64,000 nt of DNA from Nocardiopsis sp. ATB16-24 (GTDB lineage Bacteria > Actinomycetota > Actinomycetes > Streptosporangiales > Streptosporangiaceae). A program made the translations under genes and the position numbers. The notes under the pieces are model-generated. The model worked only from the letters and a program-made list of their open reading frames with translations. It ran no database searches and was not told where the DNA came from. Location of the stretch: positions 1 through 64,000 of the forward strand of contig NZ_JASCXJ010000014.1 of NCBI RefSeq assembly GCF_030271535.1, read 5' to 3'. Every line of letters starts with the position of its first letter. Position 1 is the first letter of the stretch. Positions 25,479-34,504 of the stretch are shown piece after piece.

Positions 25479-25872
25479 GTGTTCCCCTCCGGTGCCGGCC
25501 CCGTCCCCTCTCCGAGTACGCGTCCGGCACCCCGGCCGGCCGTCTCCGTCCGACTCCGGCCCTCGGCCCGCGCCTTGTCCTGCGTTCTTCGCCCCTACCC
25601 CCGTGAGGGCCCTCCACCACCTGTCATCGGTCTCCTGACCTGGACGAGAGGTTCTCGTGACGGTCACCGTGGGAAGCGGGTTCCCTCGGAGGGAGAGGGG
25701 ACCGCCGGAGGTCGGCGTCCGGTGTGATCGGTCGGGGGAGGAGGCCCGCGGACACCTTAGAATGCGCCTGCATTCGCCATCCGGTGACAACCAGCGGACG
25801 GAGCATCGGGCGTCCCCGTGGGACCGCCCGGTCACGACACGTTCCGGTCACCCGTCCCAGGAGGGGTCTTTC

Positions 25873-26469
25873 GTGGTCGGAATCCGCCGGCAGCGCCAGA
25901 GGCGCACCCGCGAGGCACTGCTCGACGCCGCCGCGTCGGTGTTCGCCAGTCACGGCTACGTCGGAGCCTCGGTACCACAGATCGCCCGTGAGGCGGGGAT
26001 GTCCACGGGAGCGATCTACGCCAACTTCGCCGGTAAGCAGGAGCTGTTCCTGGCCATGATGCGGCGGGTGGTCGAGGCGGGGGCGACCGCGCGTGAACGG
26101 TCCTTCGAGGACATCGCCGACCGCGACGAACTGCTCGAACGGATGGTCACCACCTGGACGTCCACGGTCGACACCGCTCCCCACGTCGTCCTCCTGATGG
26201 CCGAGTTCTGGCTGTACGCCCTGCGCAATCCGCCGCACGGTCGGATCGTCGCCGAACTGCTGGCCGACGTGCGGGCCAACCTCTCCGCGAGCATCCTCGC
26301 CGCGGGTGTGGTGGGCGACGCCGACAAGGCCAGGAGGATCGCCGGCGCGGTGCAGGCGGCGGCCTACGGTTACGCGATGCAGCGCCTGGTGGACGAGGAG
26401 TCCGTGTCCCCGGAGCAGCTGGTCGAGACCGTGGGGTGGATTCTGCGGGGGGCCGCTCCCGCGCGGTGA
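25873..26469 (+). CDS. TetR-family regulator of the OleC-like operon
   Basis: A 198-residue TetR protein. The DNA-binding region, YVGASVPQIAREAGMSTGAIYANFAGKQ split over residues 30-55, is typical. The start is a GTG at 25873 with GAGGGG upstream. The hydrolase and OleC-like genes follow in the same direction after 80 bp. The gap contains the palindrome AATGATCATT (26513-26522), a plausible operator. Control of the lipid-type operon downstream is inferred from arrangement only. Confidence 0.85.
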   Translation: MVGIRRQRQRRTREALLDAAASVFASHGYVGASVPQIAREAGMSTGAIYANFAGKQELFLAMMRRVVEAGATARERSFEDIADRDELLERMVTTWTSTVDTAPHVVLLMAEFWLYALRNPPHGRIVAELLADVRANLSASILAAGVVGDADKARRIAGAVQAAAYGYAMQRLVDEESVSPEQLVETVGWILRGAAPAR

Positions 26470-26512
26470 GGGGTTGTCGTCGTGACCAGCACCACATAGC
26501 ATCTATTCGCCG

Positions 26513-26522
26513 AATGATCATT
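26513..26522. promoter_or_regulatory. Palindrome AATGATCATT upstream of the hydrolase/OleC operon
   Basis: A perfect 10-bp palindrome in an A+T-rich patch, 29 bp before the hydrolase start. It is a candidate TetR site overlapping the promoter. Confidence 0.4.
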
Positions 26523-26550
26523 ATTTGAGGTGGCGGCGTAGGAGGTCGTG

Positions 26551-27489
26551 GTGAACGGTGACGGACGGCGGGCCCCGGACCCCGCGAAGGGACCCCCGGG
26601 CGGCCCGCCCCTGGAACGCTTCGAACACCGCGGACTGGAGATCGCCGTACGCCGGGCCGGAGAACACGGCCCCGGTGTGCTGCTGCTCCACAACGGCGGC
26701 ACCTCACACGGCATCTGGCGTCACCAGATCGCCGACCTGGCCGCCGACCACCGCGTGGTGGCCGTCGACCTGCCGGGTTTCGGCGCCGCTCCGCTGCCCA
26801 AGAAGCCCGTCGACCTCGCGGCGCACGTCGAACTGCTGGCGGCCCTGGTCCAGCACGACGAGCTGTCCCCGGTCACGCTCGTCGGCAACTGCATGGGATC
26901 GACCATCGCGGCCGGCATGGCGGCCCGCCGTCCCGGTGCCGTACGCGCGCTCGTCCTGGTCAACCCGCTGACGGACGCGACGTTCCGCGCGGGAGGGCTG
27001 GGCCTGCTGATGGACCCCGGCGGAGCGTGGTCGGCGGTGACGACACCGGTGCGGGCGGCGCTCCGCCGCCTGCGCGTCCCCCGCGCGGCTGTCCCCCTGG
27101 CCCTCCGCTTCCAGGTGGGCCCCGCCGGTGCGCGCGCCGGAGTCCACCGGGACCCCGAACTGACGGCGTGCATGCTCCGGGCCGAGCAGGCACCGGCCCT
27201 GACCGACGTCCTCGCCGACCTGCCCGACAGCTACCGCATCGTGCGAGGCCCCGACGGGCCTCCCCTGTGCACCATCTGGGGTTCCCGCAACCGGATCCTG
27301 TCCCCGAACGTCGGCGCCCGCCTCGACGCCGTGCTGCGTCCCGAACGCCGCGCGCTCGTGCTGGACACCGGCCACATGCCGATGCTGGAACGGCCCGACG
27401 AGGTGACCGGCGTGATCCGCTCCTTTCTGGCCGACGTCGCCGCCGCCGAGGGTGGACGGCCCACCCCCAGGACACAGGTGATCCGATGA
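26551..27489 (+). CDS. Alpha/beta-hydrolase-fold protein with altered catalytic triad
   Basis: A 312-residue alpha/beta-hydrolase relative. The nucleophile elbow reads VGNCMGSTIA, so cysteine (Cys114) replaces the usual serine or aspartate. The acid position, normally Asp in WGxxD, reads WGSRNRILS, with Asn. The histidine is kept in LDTGHMPMLERPDEV, and the oxyanion region is LLHNGGTSHG. The start is GTG 26551, five bases after TAGGAGG. Its stop overlaps the OleC-like ATG, so the two products probably work together. OleB of olefin synthesis is also an alpha/beta fold but uses Asp, so this is not a normal OleB. Confidence 0.78.
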   Translation: MNGDGRRAPDPAKGPPGGPPLERFEHRGLEIAVRRAGEHGPGVLLLHNGGTSHGIWRHQIADLAADHRVVAVDLPGFGAAPLPKKPVDLAAHVELLAALVQHDELSPVTLVGNCMGSTIAAGMAARRPGAVRALVLVNPLTDATFRAGGLGLLMDPGGAWSAVTTPVRAALRRLRVPRAAVPLALRFQVGPAGARAGVHRDPELTACMLRAEQAPALTDVLADLPDSYRIVRGPDGPPLCTIWGSRNRILSPNVGARLDAVLRPERRALVLDTGHMPMLERPDEVTGVIRSFLADVAAAEGGRPTPRTQVIR

Positions 27490-29195
27490 CCGACGCGGCG
27501 GGCGACAGGGAACACCGGGCGGACTCCGCCACCGCGCACGACCCCATCCGGGTGGCCGACCTGGTCCTGGAGGTGGCGCGCACCGATCCCGGACGCGTCG
27601 CCCTGACCCGGGTCACCCGGCGCCGCCACGGTGGCCTGCTCCACCGACAGTGGACCTACGGCGAGCTGTCGGACCGCGCGGAACGGCTGGCGGTCGGCCT
27701 GCGCCGGGCCGGTGTCCGAGAGGGCACCCTGTGCTCCTTCATGGTGCCGCCGAGCTTCGACGCGCTCGTGCTCGGCACGGCTCTGTTCCGGGTCGGTGCC
27801 ACGCTGGTGGGCATCGAACCGTTCAGCCACGGCCCGAGGCGGGTGACCCGCTGTCTGGACCGGGTCGGCCCCGAGGTGTTCTTCGGCACGCCGCGCGCGC
27901 ACCTGGCCAAGAGCCTCTTCGGCTGGGGGAGGCGGACCGTGCGCCGGCAGTACGTCGTGGACGGCCGGTGGCCCGGCGTGAGGACGCTGGACGATCTGCT
28001 CGCGCTGACCGCCCCGACCGAGCCGGAACCGGCGGACGTCGACCCCGGTGACCCGGCCGTCATCGCCTTCACCACCGGCAGCACCGGAACGCCGAAGCCC
28101 ACCGTGCTCCGCCGGCGCAACTTCGCCGCCATGGTCGAACTGGTCTCGGGGCAGTGGGACCTCGGTGACGGCCGCGACGTGGTGGACATGCCGACGTTCC
28201 CCATGTTCTGGATCATCGCGCTGTCCTCGGGCGGACAGGTGGTGGTCCCGCCGATGGACTTCACCATGAAGGGACCCGGCGACGCCGACCCGGCCGCGCT
28301 GCTGCGCACCATCGAGGAGCGCGGAGTCCGGTCGATGTTCGCCTCGCCCGCGCTGCTGCGCAACCTGTCGGCGCACGCCCGCCGAAGGTCGATCACGGTG
28401 CCGACCGTACGCCGCATCGTGGCGGGCGGAGCCGAGGTCCACGGTCCGCTGTACGCGGCGGTGCGGGACATGCTCGGCCCGGAAGGGGAGCTGTACTCCA
28501 ACTACGGCGCCACCGAGGCGCTTCCGCTGTGCGAGATCGACGGGACGACGGTGCTGGAGGAGACCTGGGAACGCACCGAACGCGGCGAGGGTCTGTGCGT
28601 CGGCCCGGGGCTACCCGGTGTCGAGTTGCGGATCGTACCGGTGACCGAGGGGCCCATCTCGCGGATCGACGACGTCGAGGCGCTGCCACCGGGCGAGATC
28701 GGTGAGATCATCGCCCGGAGCCCGCACATCAGCGAGGACTACTTCCAAGACCCGGACGCGACGGCCGAGAACAAGATCGCCGATCCGGACGGGTCGGTGT
28801 GGCACAGACTGGGCGACGTCGGCTTCCTCGACGAGAAAGGACGCCTGTGGCTCGGCGGGCGACGTTCGCACCGGGTGCCCACCCCCGAGAGGGTCTACCT
28901 GCCGTTGCAGGTCGAACCCGTCGTGGCGACCCACCCGGCGGTCCGTCGCGCGGCACTGGTCGCCGTCCCCCGGGCCGGAAGCGTGGTCCCGGTGGTCTGT
29001 GTCGAGCGCACCGACGACGATCGGCGCGACGCCGCGACGGTGGCCGCCGAGCTTCGCGAGTTGGTGGACCGCCATGAGACGACCCGGGGCATCACCGAGT
29101 TCGTCGAGGTGGAACGCCTGCCGGTGGACCGCAGGCACAACGCCAAGATCGACAGGCCCGCGTTGGGCGCCAGGCTGGCCCGTCGTCGAAGGTGA
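27486..29195 (+). CDS. oleC: OleC-like beta-lactone synthetase (ANL adenylating enzyme)
   Basis: A 569-residue ANL-superfamily adenylating enzyme. The phosphate loop FTTGSTGTPK is at residues 195-204 and YGATEALP at 340-347. Features diagnostic for OleC are the long GDVGFLDEKGRLWLGGRRSH segment and the C-terminal VDRRHNAKI. OleC converts a beta-hydroxy acid to a beta-lactone in head-to-head olefin and related beta-lactone pathways. OleA (thiolase) and OleD (reductase) genes are not in the window, so the substrate must come from elsewhere or the role differs. It overlaps the preceding gene by 4 bp. Confidence 0.8.
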   Translation: MTDAAGDREHRADSATAHDPIRVADLVLEVARTDPGRVALTRVTRRRHGGLLHRQWTYGELSDRAERLAVGLRRAGVREGTLCSFMVPPSFDALVLGTALFRVGATLVGIEPFSHGPRRVTRCLDRVGPEVFFGTPRAHLAKSLFGWGRRTVRRQYVVDGRWPGVRTLDDLLALTAPTEPEPADVDPGDPAVIAFTTGSTGTPKPTVLRRRNFAAMVELVSGQWDLGDGRDVVDMPTFPMFWIIALSSGGQVVVPPMDFTMKGPGDADPAALLRTIEERGVRSMFASPALLRNLSAHARRRSITVPTVRRIVAGGAEVHGPLYAAVRDMLGPEGELYSNYGATEALPLCEIDGTTVLEETWERTERGEGLCVGPGLPGVELRIVPVTEGPISRIDDVEALPPGEIGEIIARSPHISEDYFQDPDATAENKIADPDGSVWHRLGDVGFLDEKGRLWLGGRRSHRVPTPERVYLPLQVEPVVATHPAVRRAALVAVPRAGSVVPVVCVERTDDDRRDAATVAAELRELVDRHETTRGITEFVEVERLPVDRRHNAKIDRPALGARLARRRR

Positions 29196-29325
29196 GGGAG
29201 CGAGGGGCCTGACGATGCCGGAGGCAGGACCGACATCGTCGGGTCGGTCGCGTTCCCGGCCGACCCCGCCAAGGACCGTCGTGTCCCGATCGGCCCTTCG
29301 GCCAGGCGCTCGCCCGTCGTGCGGC

Positions 29326-30549
29326 TCAAAGCGGTGAGGGCTCGCGGCGCCGCCCCAGGACTCCGGAGAAGACGATGACCACGAGTCCGACGGCGGGCAC
29401 CAGGGTCAACCCCCAGCGCACGCTCGTCGACTCCGCGATCACACCGATGATGGGCGGCGAGAGCAGGAACCCCATCCGCATCAGCCACGAGACCACGGTG
29501 AGTCCGGTGCCGGGACGTAGTCCGGGGAGTTCGTCGGCGGCGTGCATCGCCGCGGGCACGAGGGTGGCCACCCCGAGACCGGCGGCGGCGAAGCCCAGGA
29601 CCGTGCCGGGCACGCTGGGGAAGGCCAACGCCAGCCCCATGCCCACCACGGTGAGCAGACCGCCCGCACGCGCCACCGCGCGCTGACCGAACCGGTCGAC
29701 GCACCCGTCCCCGATCAGCCGCCCGACGAACTGGGCCCCCACCAGGGCGATGAAACCGCTCGCGGCCACGGCGGCCGAGGCGTTCAGCGAACCCGAGAGG
29801 TAGACCGCGGCCCAGGAGTTCCCGGCGTCCTCGACCACGGTGCCCGCCGTGGCGATGAGAACCAGCGCGGCCAGGGTCCCCACGAGCCATGCGCGTGTTC
29901 TCTCCGGGGCGGGGGTGGAGGGTGCGGGCCTCCCGGAAGAGGCCGGCTCCTCCGCGGTCGGGCTCTCCGGTCCGGGCAGGCACCAGCGCAGGGCCACGAC
30001 CGCGACCCCGGAGAAGATCACGGCGCTCAGACCCAGATGGATCTGGCGGGGCAGGTCCAGGGCGATGGCACCCGCGGCCATGACACCGCCGGTGACGGCG
30101 CCGATGGACCACACCGCGTGGAAGGAGTTCAGGATCGAGCGGCCGTAGCGGCGCTGCACCCGTAGGCCGTGGGCGTTCTGCGCCACGTCGGTCAACGCGT
30201 CCATGGCCCCTGCGAGGAAGAGCGCGACGGCGAACCCCCACAGTGTCGGTGCGCTCGCCGCAGCCAACACGCAGACACCGGTCAGGATGGTGCCCAGGAC
30301 CGCCAGACGGGCCGAGCCCAGGCGGCGGACCAGTACACCGGCCGCCAGTCCCGCGGCGATGGCCCCGGTGGGGAAGGCCGCCAAGGCCAGGCCGTAGGCG
30401 CTCTCGCCCAGACCCAGGTCCGCCTTGATCTGGGGATAACGCGGGATCAGGTTGGCGAACAGGGCCCCGTTGGTGAGGAACAGCGCGGCCACCGCTGCCC
30501 GTGCCCGGCGGTCCCGCGTGTCCGGACCGATCGCTTCTTCCAGTTTCAC
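29326..30549 (-). CDS. MFS transporter
   Basis: A 407-residue major facilitator with about twelve transmembrane helices. It has a conserved intracellular loop (RLGSARLAVLGTIL) and a second-half ADxxG-like stretch. The closest general type is the YfmO/FucP-like efflux group with NGALFANLIPRYPQIKADLG near the start. The start is taken as GTG 30549, because a TACGCT -10-like hexamer ends eight bases upstream and no ribosome site exists, which suggests a leaderless message. The divergent TetR gene and two operator boxes over this promoter suggest drug-type efflux under TetR control. Confidence 0.85.
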   Translation of the reverse strand: MKLEEAIGPDTRDRRARAAVAALFLTNGALFANLIPRYPQIKADLGLGESAYGLALAAFPTGAIAAGLAAGVLVRRLGSARLAVLGTILTGVCVLAAASAPTLWGFAVALFLAGAMDALTDVAQNAHGLRVQRRYGRSILNSFHAVWSIGAVTGGVMAAGAIALDLPRQIHLGLSAVIFSGVAVVALRWCLPGPESPTAEEPASSGRPAPSTPAPERTRAWLVGTLAALVLIATAGTVVEDAGNSWAAVYLSGSLNASAAVAASGFIALVGAQFVGRLIGDGCVDRFGQRAVARAGGLLTVVGMGLALAFPSVPGTVLGFAAAGLGVATLVPAAMHAADELPGLRPGTGLTVVSWLMRMGFLLSPPIIGVIAESTSVRWGLTLVPAVGLVVIVFSGVLGRRREPSPL

Positions 30550-30551
30550 GG

Positions 30552-30591
30552 GTACGAGCGTACACATGGAAGCGTACGAACGTACACATGG
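30552..30591. promoter_or_regulatory. Two tandem TetR-type operator boxes
   Basis: GTACGAGCGTACACATGG (30552-30569) is repeated as GTACGAACGTACACATGG (30574-30591), exactly 22 bp apart, two helical turns. Each copy contains the perfect inverted repeat GTACG-N2-CGTAC. They cover the start and probable -10 region of the MFS gene and face the divergent TetR gene at 30784. Confidence 0.75.
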
Positions 30592-30783
30592 CTTCGGCCA
30601 CTCCTGCCACCACCCGAAACCGGGCGACGGCCGCGAAGGTCGCCCGGTCCGGCCACCGGGGCGCGAGCGCTGAGGGTACGGTTCCTCCGATGCCCTCGAA
30701 GGTTCCGCCGCGCCCATGCCCTCCCCGCTCGCGGGCCGACGGAGGAACACGAAGGAAGGGGCCGACATCGGAAGGGTGTGCCC

Positions 30784-31362
30784 GTGTCCAAACGTCGCCA
30801 CGATCCCCACCGCCGCGACCGCATCGTCGAAGCCTGCCTGGAGGTCATCGCCCGGGAGGGGGTGGGCGGCACCTCCCACCGCAAGGTGGCGGCCGTCGCC
30901 GACGTGCCCCTGGGCTCGATGACGTACCACTTCACCGGAATGGACCATCTGCTGCGCGAGGCGCTGACCCGCTTCGGCAAGGAGGTGAGCGACCGTTTCG
31001 AGGAACGCATGACCAAGGCGAGGAACCGGGAGGAGGCCGTCCGTGAAGTCGTCGCCCTCATCACCGAGGACGTCCTCGCCGATCACCGCGACCTGGTGAT
31101 CACGCACGAGCTCTACACGTTGGCCGCCCGTGACCCCTCCTACCGCGACATCACCGTGGACTGGATGAGGCGCAGCAGAGCGGCGCTGGAACGGCACTTC
31201 GACCCGTTGACCGCGCGCATGCTCGACGCCCTGATCGAGGGACTGACCATTCACAGTGCCCTGGACACCGTCCCCAAGGATCGTGCGGAGGTCGTCGAGG
31301 CGGTCGAGCGCGTCACCGCCCGTGCCTCGAAGGCCGGTGGTCCCGCCACCGTGTCCGGATGA
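30784..31362 (+). CDS. TetR-family regulator
   Basis: A 192-residue TetR protein. The helix-turn-helix appears as GVGGTSHRKVAAVADVPLGS followed by MTYHF. The C-terminal ligand domain has the HELYTLAARDP segment typical of the YcfQ/RutR-like group. The start is GTG 30784 with GAAGGG seven bases upstream; a GTG two codons earlier is too close to that site. It is divergent from the MFS pump, and the double operator between them points to control of the pump. Confidence 0.86.
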   Translation: MSKRRHDPHRRDRIVEACLEVIAREGVGGTSHRKVAAVADVPLGSMTYHFTGMDHLLREALTRFGKEVSDRFEERMTKARNREEAVREVVALITEDVLADHRDLVITHELYTLAARDPSYRDITVDWMRRSRAALERHFDPLTARMLDALIEGLTIHSALDTVPKDRAEVVEAVERVTARASKAGGPATVSG

Positions 31363-31706
31363 GGGCGCGAGGATCCGGCCGGGCGGAAAGGCGGGACACG
31401 CCCCGCTCGGCCCGCCAAGGATCCCTGATGTCGGCGGACGCGCAGCCCCCATGACGGAAGGCGCCCTCCTCCACACGTCAAGACGGGGTGGACGGGCCGT
31501 CCCCGATGGAGTACAGCTCTTCGTCGCGCATGGGACGACTATGGGGTCTCAAGCGGCTTGAGGTTCAAGCCCCGACCACGTGTCCCGCGCTCGGAGGGTC
31601 ACCGGAGACGAGTACCTTTCGAACCGGTGGAGGGAAGGCCCCTCCGCACCCACCGGCCCCCGCACAGCAGAAAGGTCGCGACTCGCCGACCGAGTCCAGG
31701 TGAGGG
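31363..31706. other. Intergenic region with a small hairpin
   Basis: No gene recognised. CTCAAG, CTTGAG and TTCAAG between 31548 and 31571 can form two alternative stems, including GGCTTGA/TCAAGCC with a three-base loop. This may be a terminator for the TetR gene or an operator. Confidence 0.35.
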
Positions 31707-32354
31707 ATGACGGACAAGATCGACTTCAAGAAGACCCTCGACGCCTACCAGGCCCGACGAGGCCGCTTCCGGATCGTGGAGGTGCCGGAACTGCGGTACC
31801 TCATGATCGACGGGCACGGAGACCCCAACACCTCGCCGGCCTTCACCGAGGCGGTCCAGGCGCTCTACCCGGTGGCCTACACGCTGAAGTTCGCGAGCAG
31901 ACAGGACCACGGGCGCGACTACGTCGTCATGCCCCTGGAAGGACTGTGGTGGGCCGACGACATGGCCGCCTTCACGACGGCGCGTGACAAGTCGAGGTGG
32001 TCCTGGACGCTGATGATCATGGTCCCGGACTGGATCGACCAGGACATGTTCACCACCGCCGTCGAGCGGGTCGCGGCGAAGAACAGGCCCACACGTCTCG
32101 AAGACGTCCGTATGGAGTCCCTGGCCGAGGGTCGCTGCGTGCAGACGCTGCACGTCGGACCCTTCGACGAGGAGGCGGACGTGCTCAGCGCGATGCACGA
32201 CGCGTTCATCCCCGACAACGGGCTGCGCATGACCGGCAGACACCACGAGATCTACCTCAGCGATCTCCGCAGGACCGCACCGGAGAGGCTGCGCACCATC
32301 CTCAGACAGCCGGTCGGCCCGGCGGAGCCGCGGGCGCGGAAGGCCTCCGGCTGA
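31707..32354 (+). CDS. GyrI-like small-molecule-binding domain protein
   Basis: A 215-residue stand-alone GyrI-like (SOUL-fold) protein. Conserved features are VEVPELRYLMIDGHGDPN, MPLEGLWW and CVQTLHVGPFDEE. Family members bind hydrophobic small molecules. Some GyrI-like proteins are reported to hydrolyse cyclopropane-containing toxins, but that activity cannot be assumed here. The ATG at 31707 has GGTGAGGG upstream. It stands alone. Confidence 0.82.
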   Translation: MTDKIDFKKTLDAYQARRGRFRIVEVPELRYLMIDGHGDPNTSPAFTEAVQALYPVAYTLKFASRQDHGRDYVVMPLEGLWWADDMAAFTTARDKSRWSWTLMIMVPDWIDQDMFTTAVERVAAKNRPTRLEDVRMESLAEGRCVQTLHVGPFDEEADVLSAMHDAFIPDNGLRMTGRHHEIYLSDLRRTAPERLRTILRQPVGPAEPRARKASG

Positions 32355-32439
32355 GACCGGCGGGTACCGTCGGCGTGACCGTCGCACCCGAGGGAGCGCC
32401 GGCCGACGGCCCGCTCACGAAAGGGGCGGGCGGCGACGT

Positions 32440-33639
32440 CTACCCGCCGACTTCGACCTGGGTGCCGCGGTCCTCAAGGCGCGGTCCGCGCCAGTCCAGG
32501 CACATGACGGTGGCGTCGTCGATCAGTTGTCCACCACAGGCCTCGGCGACCGCCCCGGTCAGCCTCCGTGCGACCTCGCGGGGATGTTCCTCCGCGGTGT
32601 CACGGATCAGAGCGGGCAGGTCGACGGTTCGCGCCCGGCCCTCCTGCATGCCGTCGGTGTAGAGGACGAGGCGGTCGCCGGGACGCAGGTCGAGGTTCTG
32701 GACACGGTAGGTGGTGGAGGCGGAGATGCCGAAGGGCAGGTCGATGTCCAGGTGGACCTCGTTCACCGTGCCGTCGCGTAGGAGCAGGGGCCAGGGATGC
32801 CCGGCGTTGACGAGCCGTGCCCCTGCCCCGGTCAGGGAGATGCGCACCAGTTGGCCGGTGGCGAAGGTGTGGTCGCCATGGTCGAGGAGGGACTGGTGTG
32901 TTCGGCGAGCCTGCTCCTTCAGGTCGGCGCCGGAGCGGCGGGCACTGCGGGAGGCGTTGACCAGCAGAGTGGCCATGAGGGCGGCGTCGACGTCGTGTCC
33001 CATGGCGTCGGTGATGGACAGGTGCAGGGTGTCACGGTCGACGGAGTAGTCGTAGGTGTCCCCGGCCACGGAGGCGGCGGGCACCAAGGCCGAGGCGAGG
33101 GCGAACCGCGCGGCCTCACAGGAAGGTGCGCCGGGCAGAAGTTGACGCTGGATCTCGCTGGCCAGACTGACCGGGGTGGTGCGCTGCCCCCAGTGGTAGA
33201 GATCGGTGAAACGGCGGTCGGTGACGATGATGTACGCCAACGCGTGCGCGGCCTCAAGGACCTCTTCCAGAACATCCTCGGTGACCTGTGCCAAGGTGAG
33301 TTCGAGAACGCCGATGGCGTCACCGCGGTTGGTCACAGGGGCGAGGACCCGCTGCTCACGACCACGGTCAGGGGCCCGCACCGATTTCTGGGTGCGCAGC
33401 ACCTGGTCGTAGACGCTGCCGTCCAGGGGGATGCGTTCGGCTCGGCGGCCCGCCCGCGCGAGGACCCTCTCGTCGATCCTTACCACCTGTTGACCGGCGA
33501 GGTCGACGAACAGGAACGAGACCCTGTGGGCGTCGAACCGGTCGCGTAGATTGCGTGCCACCACATCGAGGGATGCCATCGGTGCCGCGTCCTCCGCCGC
33601 GGTGAGCATCCCGGCCAGTCCGATCTGATCATCTGCCAT
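32440..33639 (-). CDS. GAF-SpoIIE PP2C-type protein phosphatase
   Basis: A 399-residue protein. The N-terminal GAF-like domain (about 20-155) includes HRVSFLFVDLAGQQVVRID. The C-terminal PP2C/SpoIIE domain contains the metal-binding acids in VAGDTYDYSVD and ITDAMGHDVDAAL, and GDRLVLYTDGMQEGR and LIDDATVMCLDWRG near the end. These RsbU-like phosphatases dephosphorylate anti-anti-sigma factors or similar proteins. No STAS or HATPase partner adjoins. A paralogue lies at 40310-41482. Confidence 0.88.
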   Translation of the reverse strand: MADDQIGLAGMLTAAEDAAPMASLDVVARNLRDRFDAHRVSFLFVDLAGQQVVRIDERVLARAGRRAERIPLDGSVYDQVLRTQKSVRAPDRGREQRVLAPVTNRGDAIGVLELTLAQVTEDVLEEVLEAAHALAYIIVTDRRFTDLYHWGQRTTPVSLASEIQRQLLPGAPSCEAARFALASALVPAASVAGDTYDYSVDRDTLHLSITDAMGHDVDAALMATLLVNASRSARRSGADLKEQARRTHQSLLDHGDHTFATGQLVRISLTGAGARLVNAGHPWPLLLRDGTVNEVHLDIDLPFGISASTTYRVQNLDLRPGDRLVLYTDGMQEGRARTVDLPALIRDTAEEHPREVARRLTGAVAEACGGQLIDDATVMCLDWRGPRLEDRGTQVEVGG

Positions 33640-34504
33640 CGTCGCTCCCAGCGCTTTTCGCACACGCCTCACCCGACCACGGACACCACTCTTCTCCCTC
33701 CCCCCCGCCCCCACTCGCTACACCTGGGACGACAGACGAACACACTCGGGTATCCGCGCGAACGACCACGGGGGCCTGGCCGAGGTGCGGACGGACGGTT
33801 CGCCCGCCCATGGTCGACACACGCTCCTCCGCCGACCCCGGCGGACGTCTCGGGGCCGCACGGGGGCGCGGTCGTCGATCTCCCGGCCGCGCCCCGGATT
33901 TCGCGCCCCCACACCGTGGCCGTGGACGGTGAACCCCCGCATGAAATCATCGAAGGTACTGATATGCGATTCACCCCAGAATTCGGTGCGATTTCGAAAG
34001 TGCATTCGTTAATCGCGTGGAACAGTAGATGATCCGCCCCCGGAGAAGGTTCGGTTCGAAGGTGTACGGCCATTTCCTCCCGGATCGTTCCGCCTGAGGC
34101 CGTGGTCCAGGACCCGGCGGGACGACTGTGCTCCTGCAACGGTCGATGTAGAGGGCGGGGCCCGCGTGGGGATCGTGACGTGCACCGCCGGGGTCGGGCG
34201 GCGGGGCGGACGGGCCGACCGAAGAAGGCGGTGCGTCGGCTCGGGACCTGGGGCGAGTCGCGGAGAAGGCGACCTCGAACACGTCGGGCTCCGCGGCCCG
34301 GAAGTGGGCGACCGTCCGGCTCGGGAGCGAGGGCCGGCGTGCCCTCCCCAGCGTGATCCGTGTCGGACCGGGGCGCCGGCCGCACGGCGCTCCCTCCGGT
34401 TCTCGGAGGAGACACGGAAAGCATCGCCACGGTGATTTGTGACATAGCTCTAATTCGAGCGCTGTTCTTTGACTCCTTCGAGGGTGAGGAATACCATATA
34501 TCGG
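33640..34504. other. Intergenic region, no gene recognised
   Basis: A long gap between divergent genes. Two patches (33940-34020 and 34430-34500) are A+T-rich and look promoter-like, the second serving the DHA2 transporter. Short open frames on either strand lack ribosome sites and family resemblance. Confidence 0.4.

Noticed and set aside
26551..27489. Hydrolase as a normal OleB beta-lactone decarboxylase
   Set aside because: OleB uses an aspartate nucleophile of the haloalkane dehalogenase type; this protein has GNCMGS.
31548..31571. GGTTCAAGCCC-like string suggesting a tRNA T-loop
   Set aside because: No acceptor, D or anticodon stem can be folded around it; it is better explained as overlapping small hairpins.
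33718..34005. Open frame beginning MHFRNRTEFWGE in the long gap before the DHA2 gene
   Set aside because: No ribosome site, and the translation turns Arg-rich and non-conserved.
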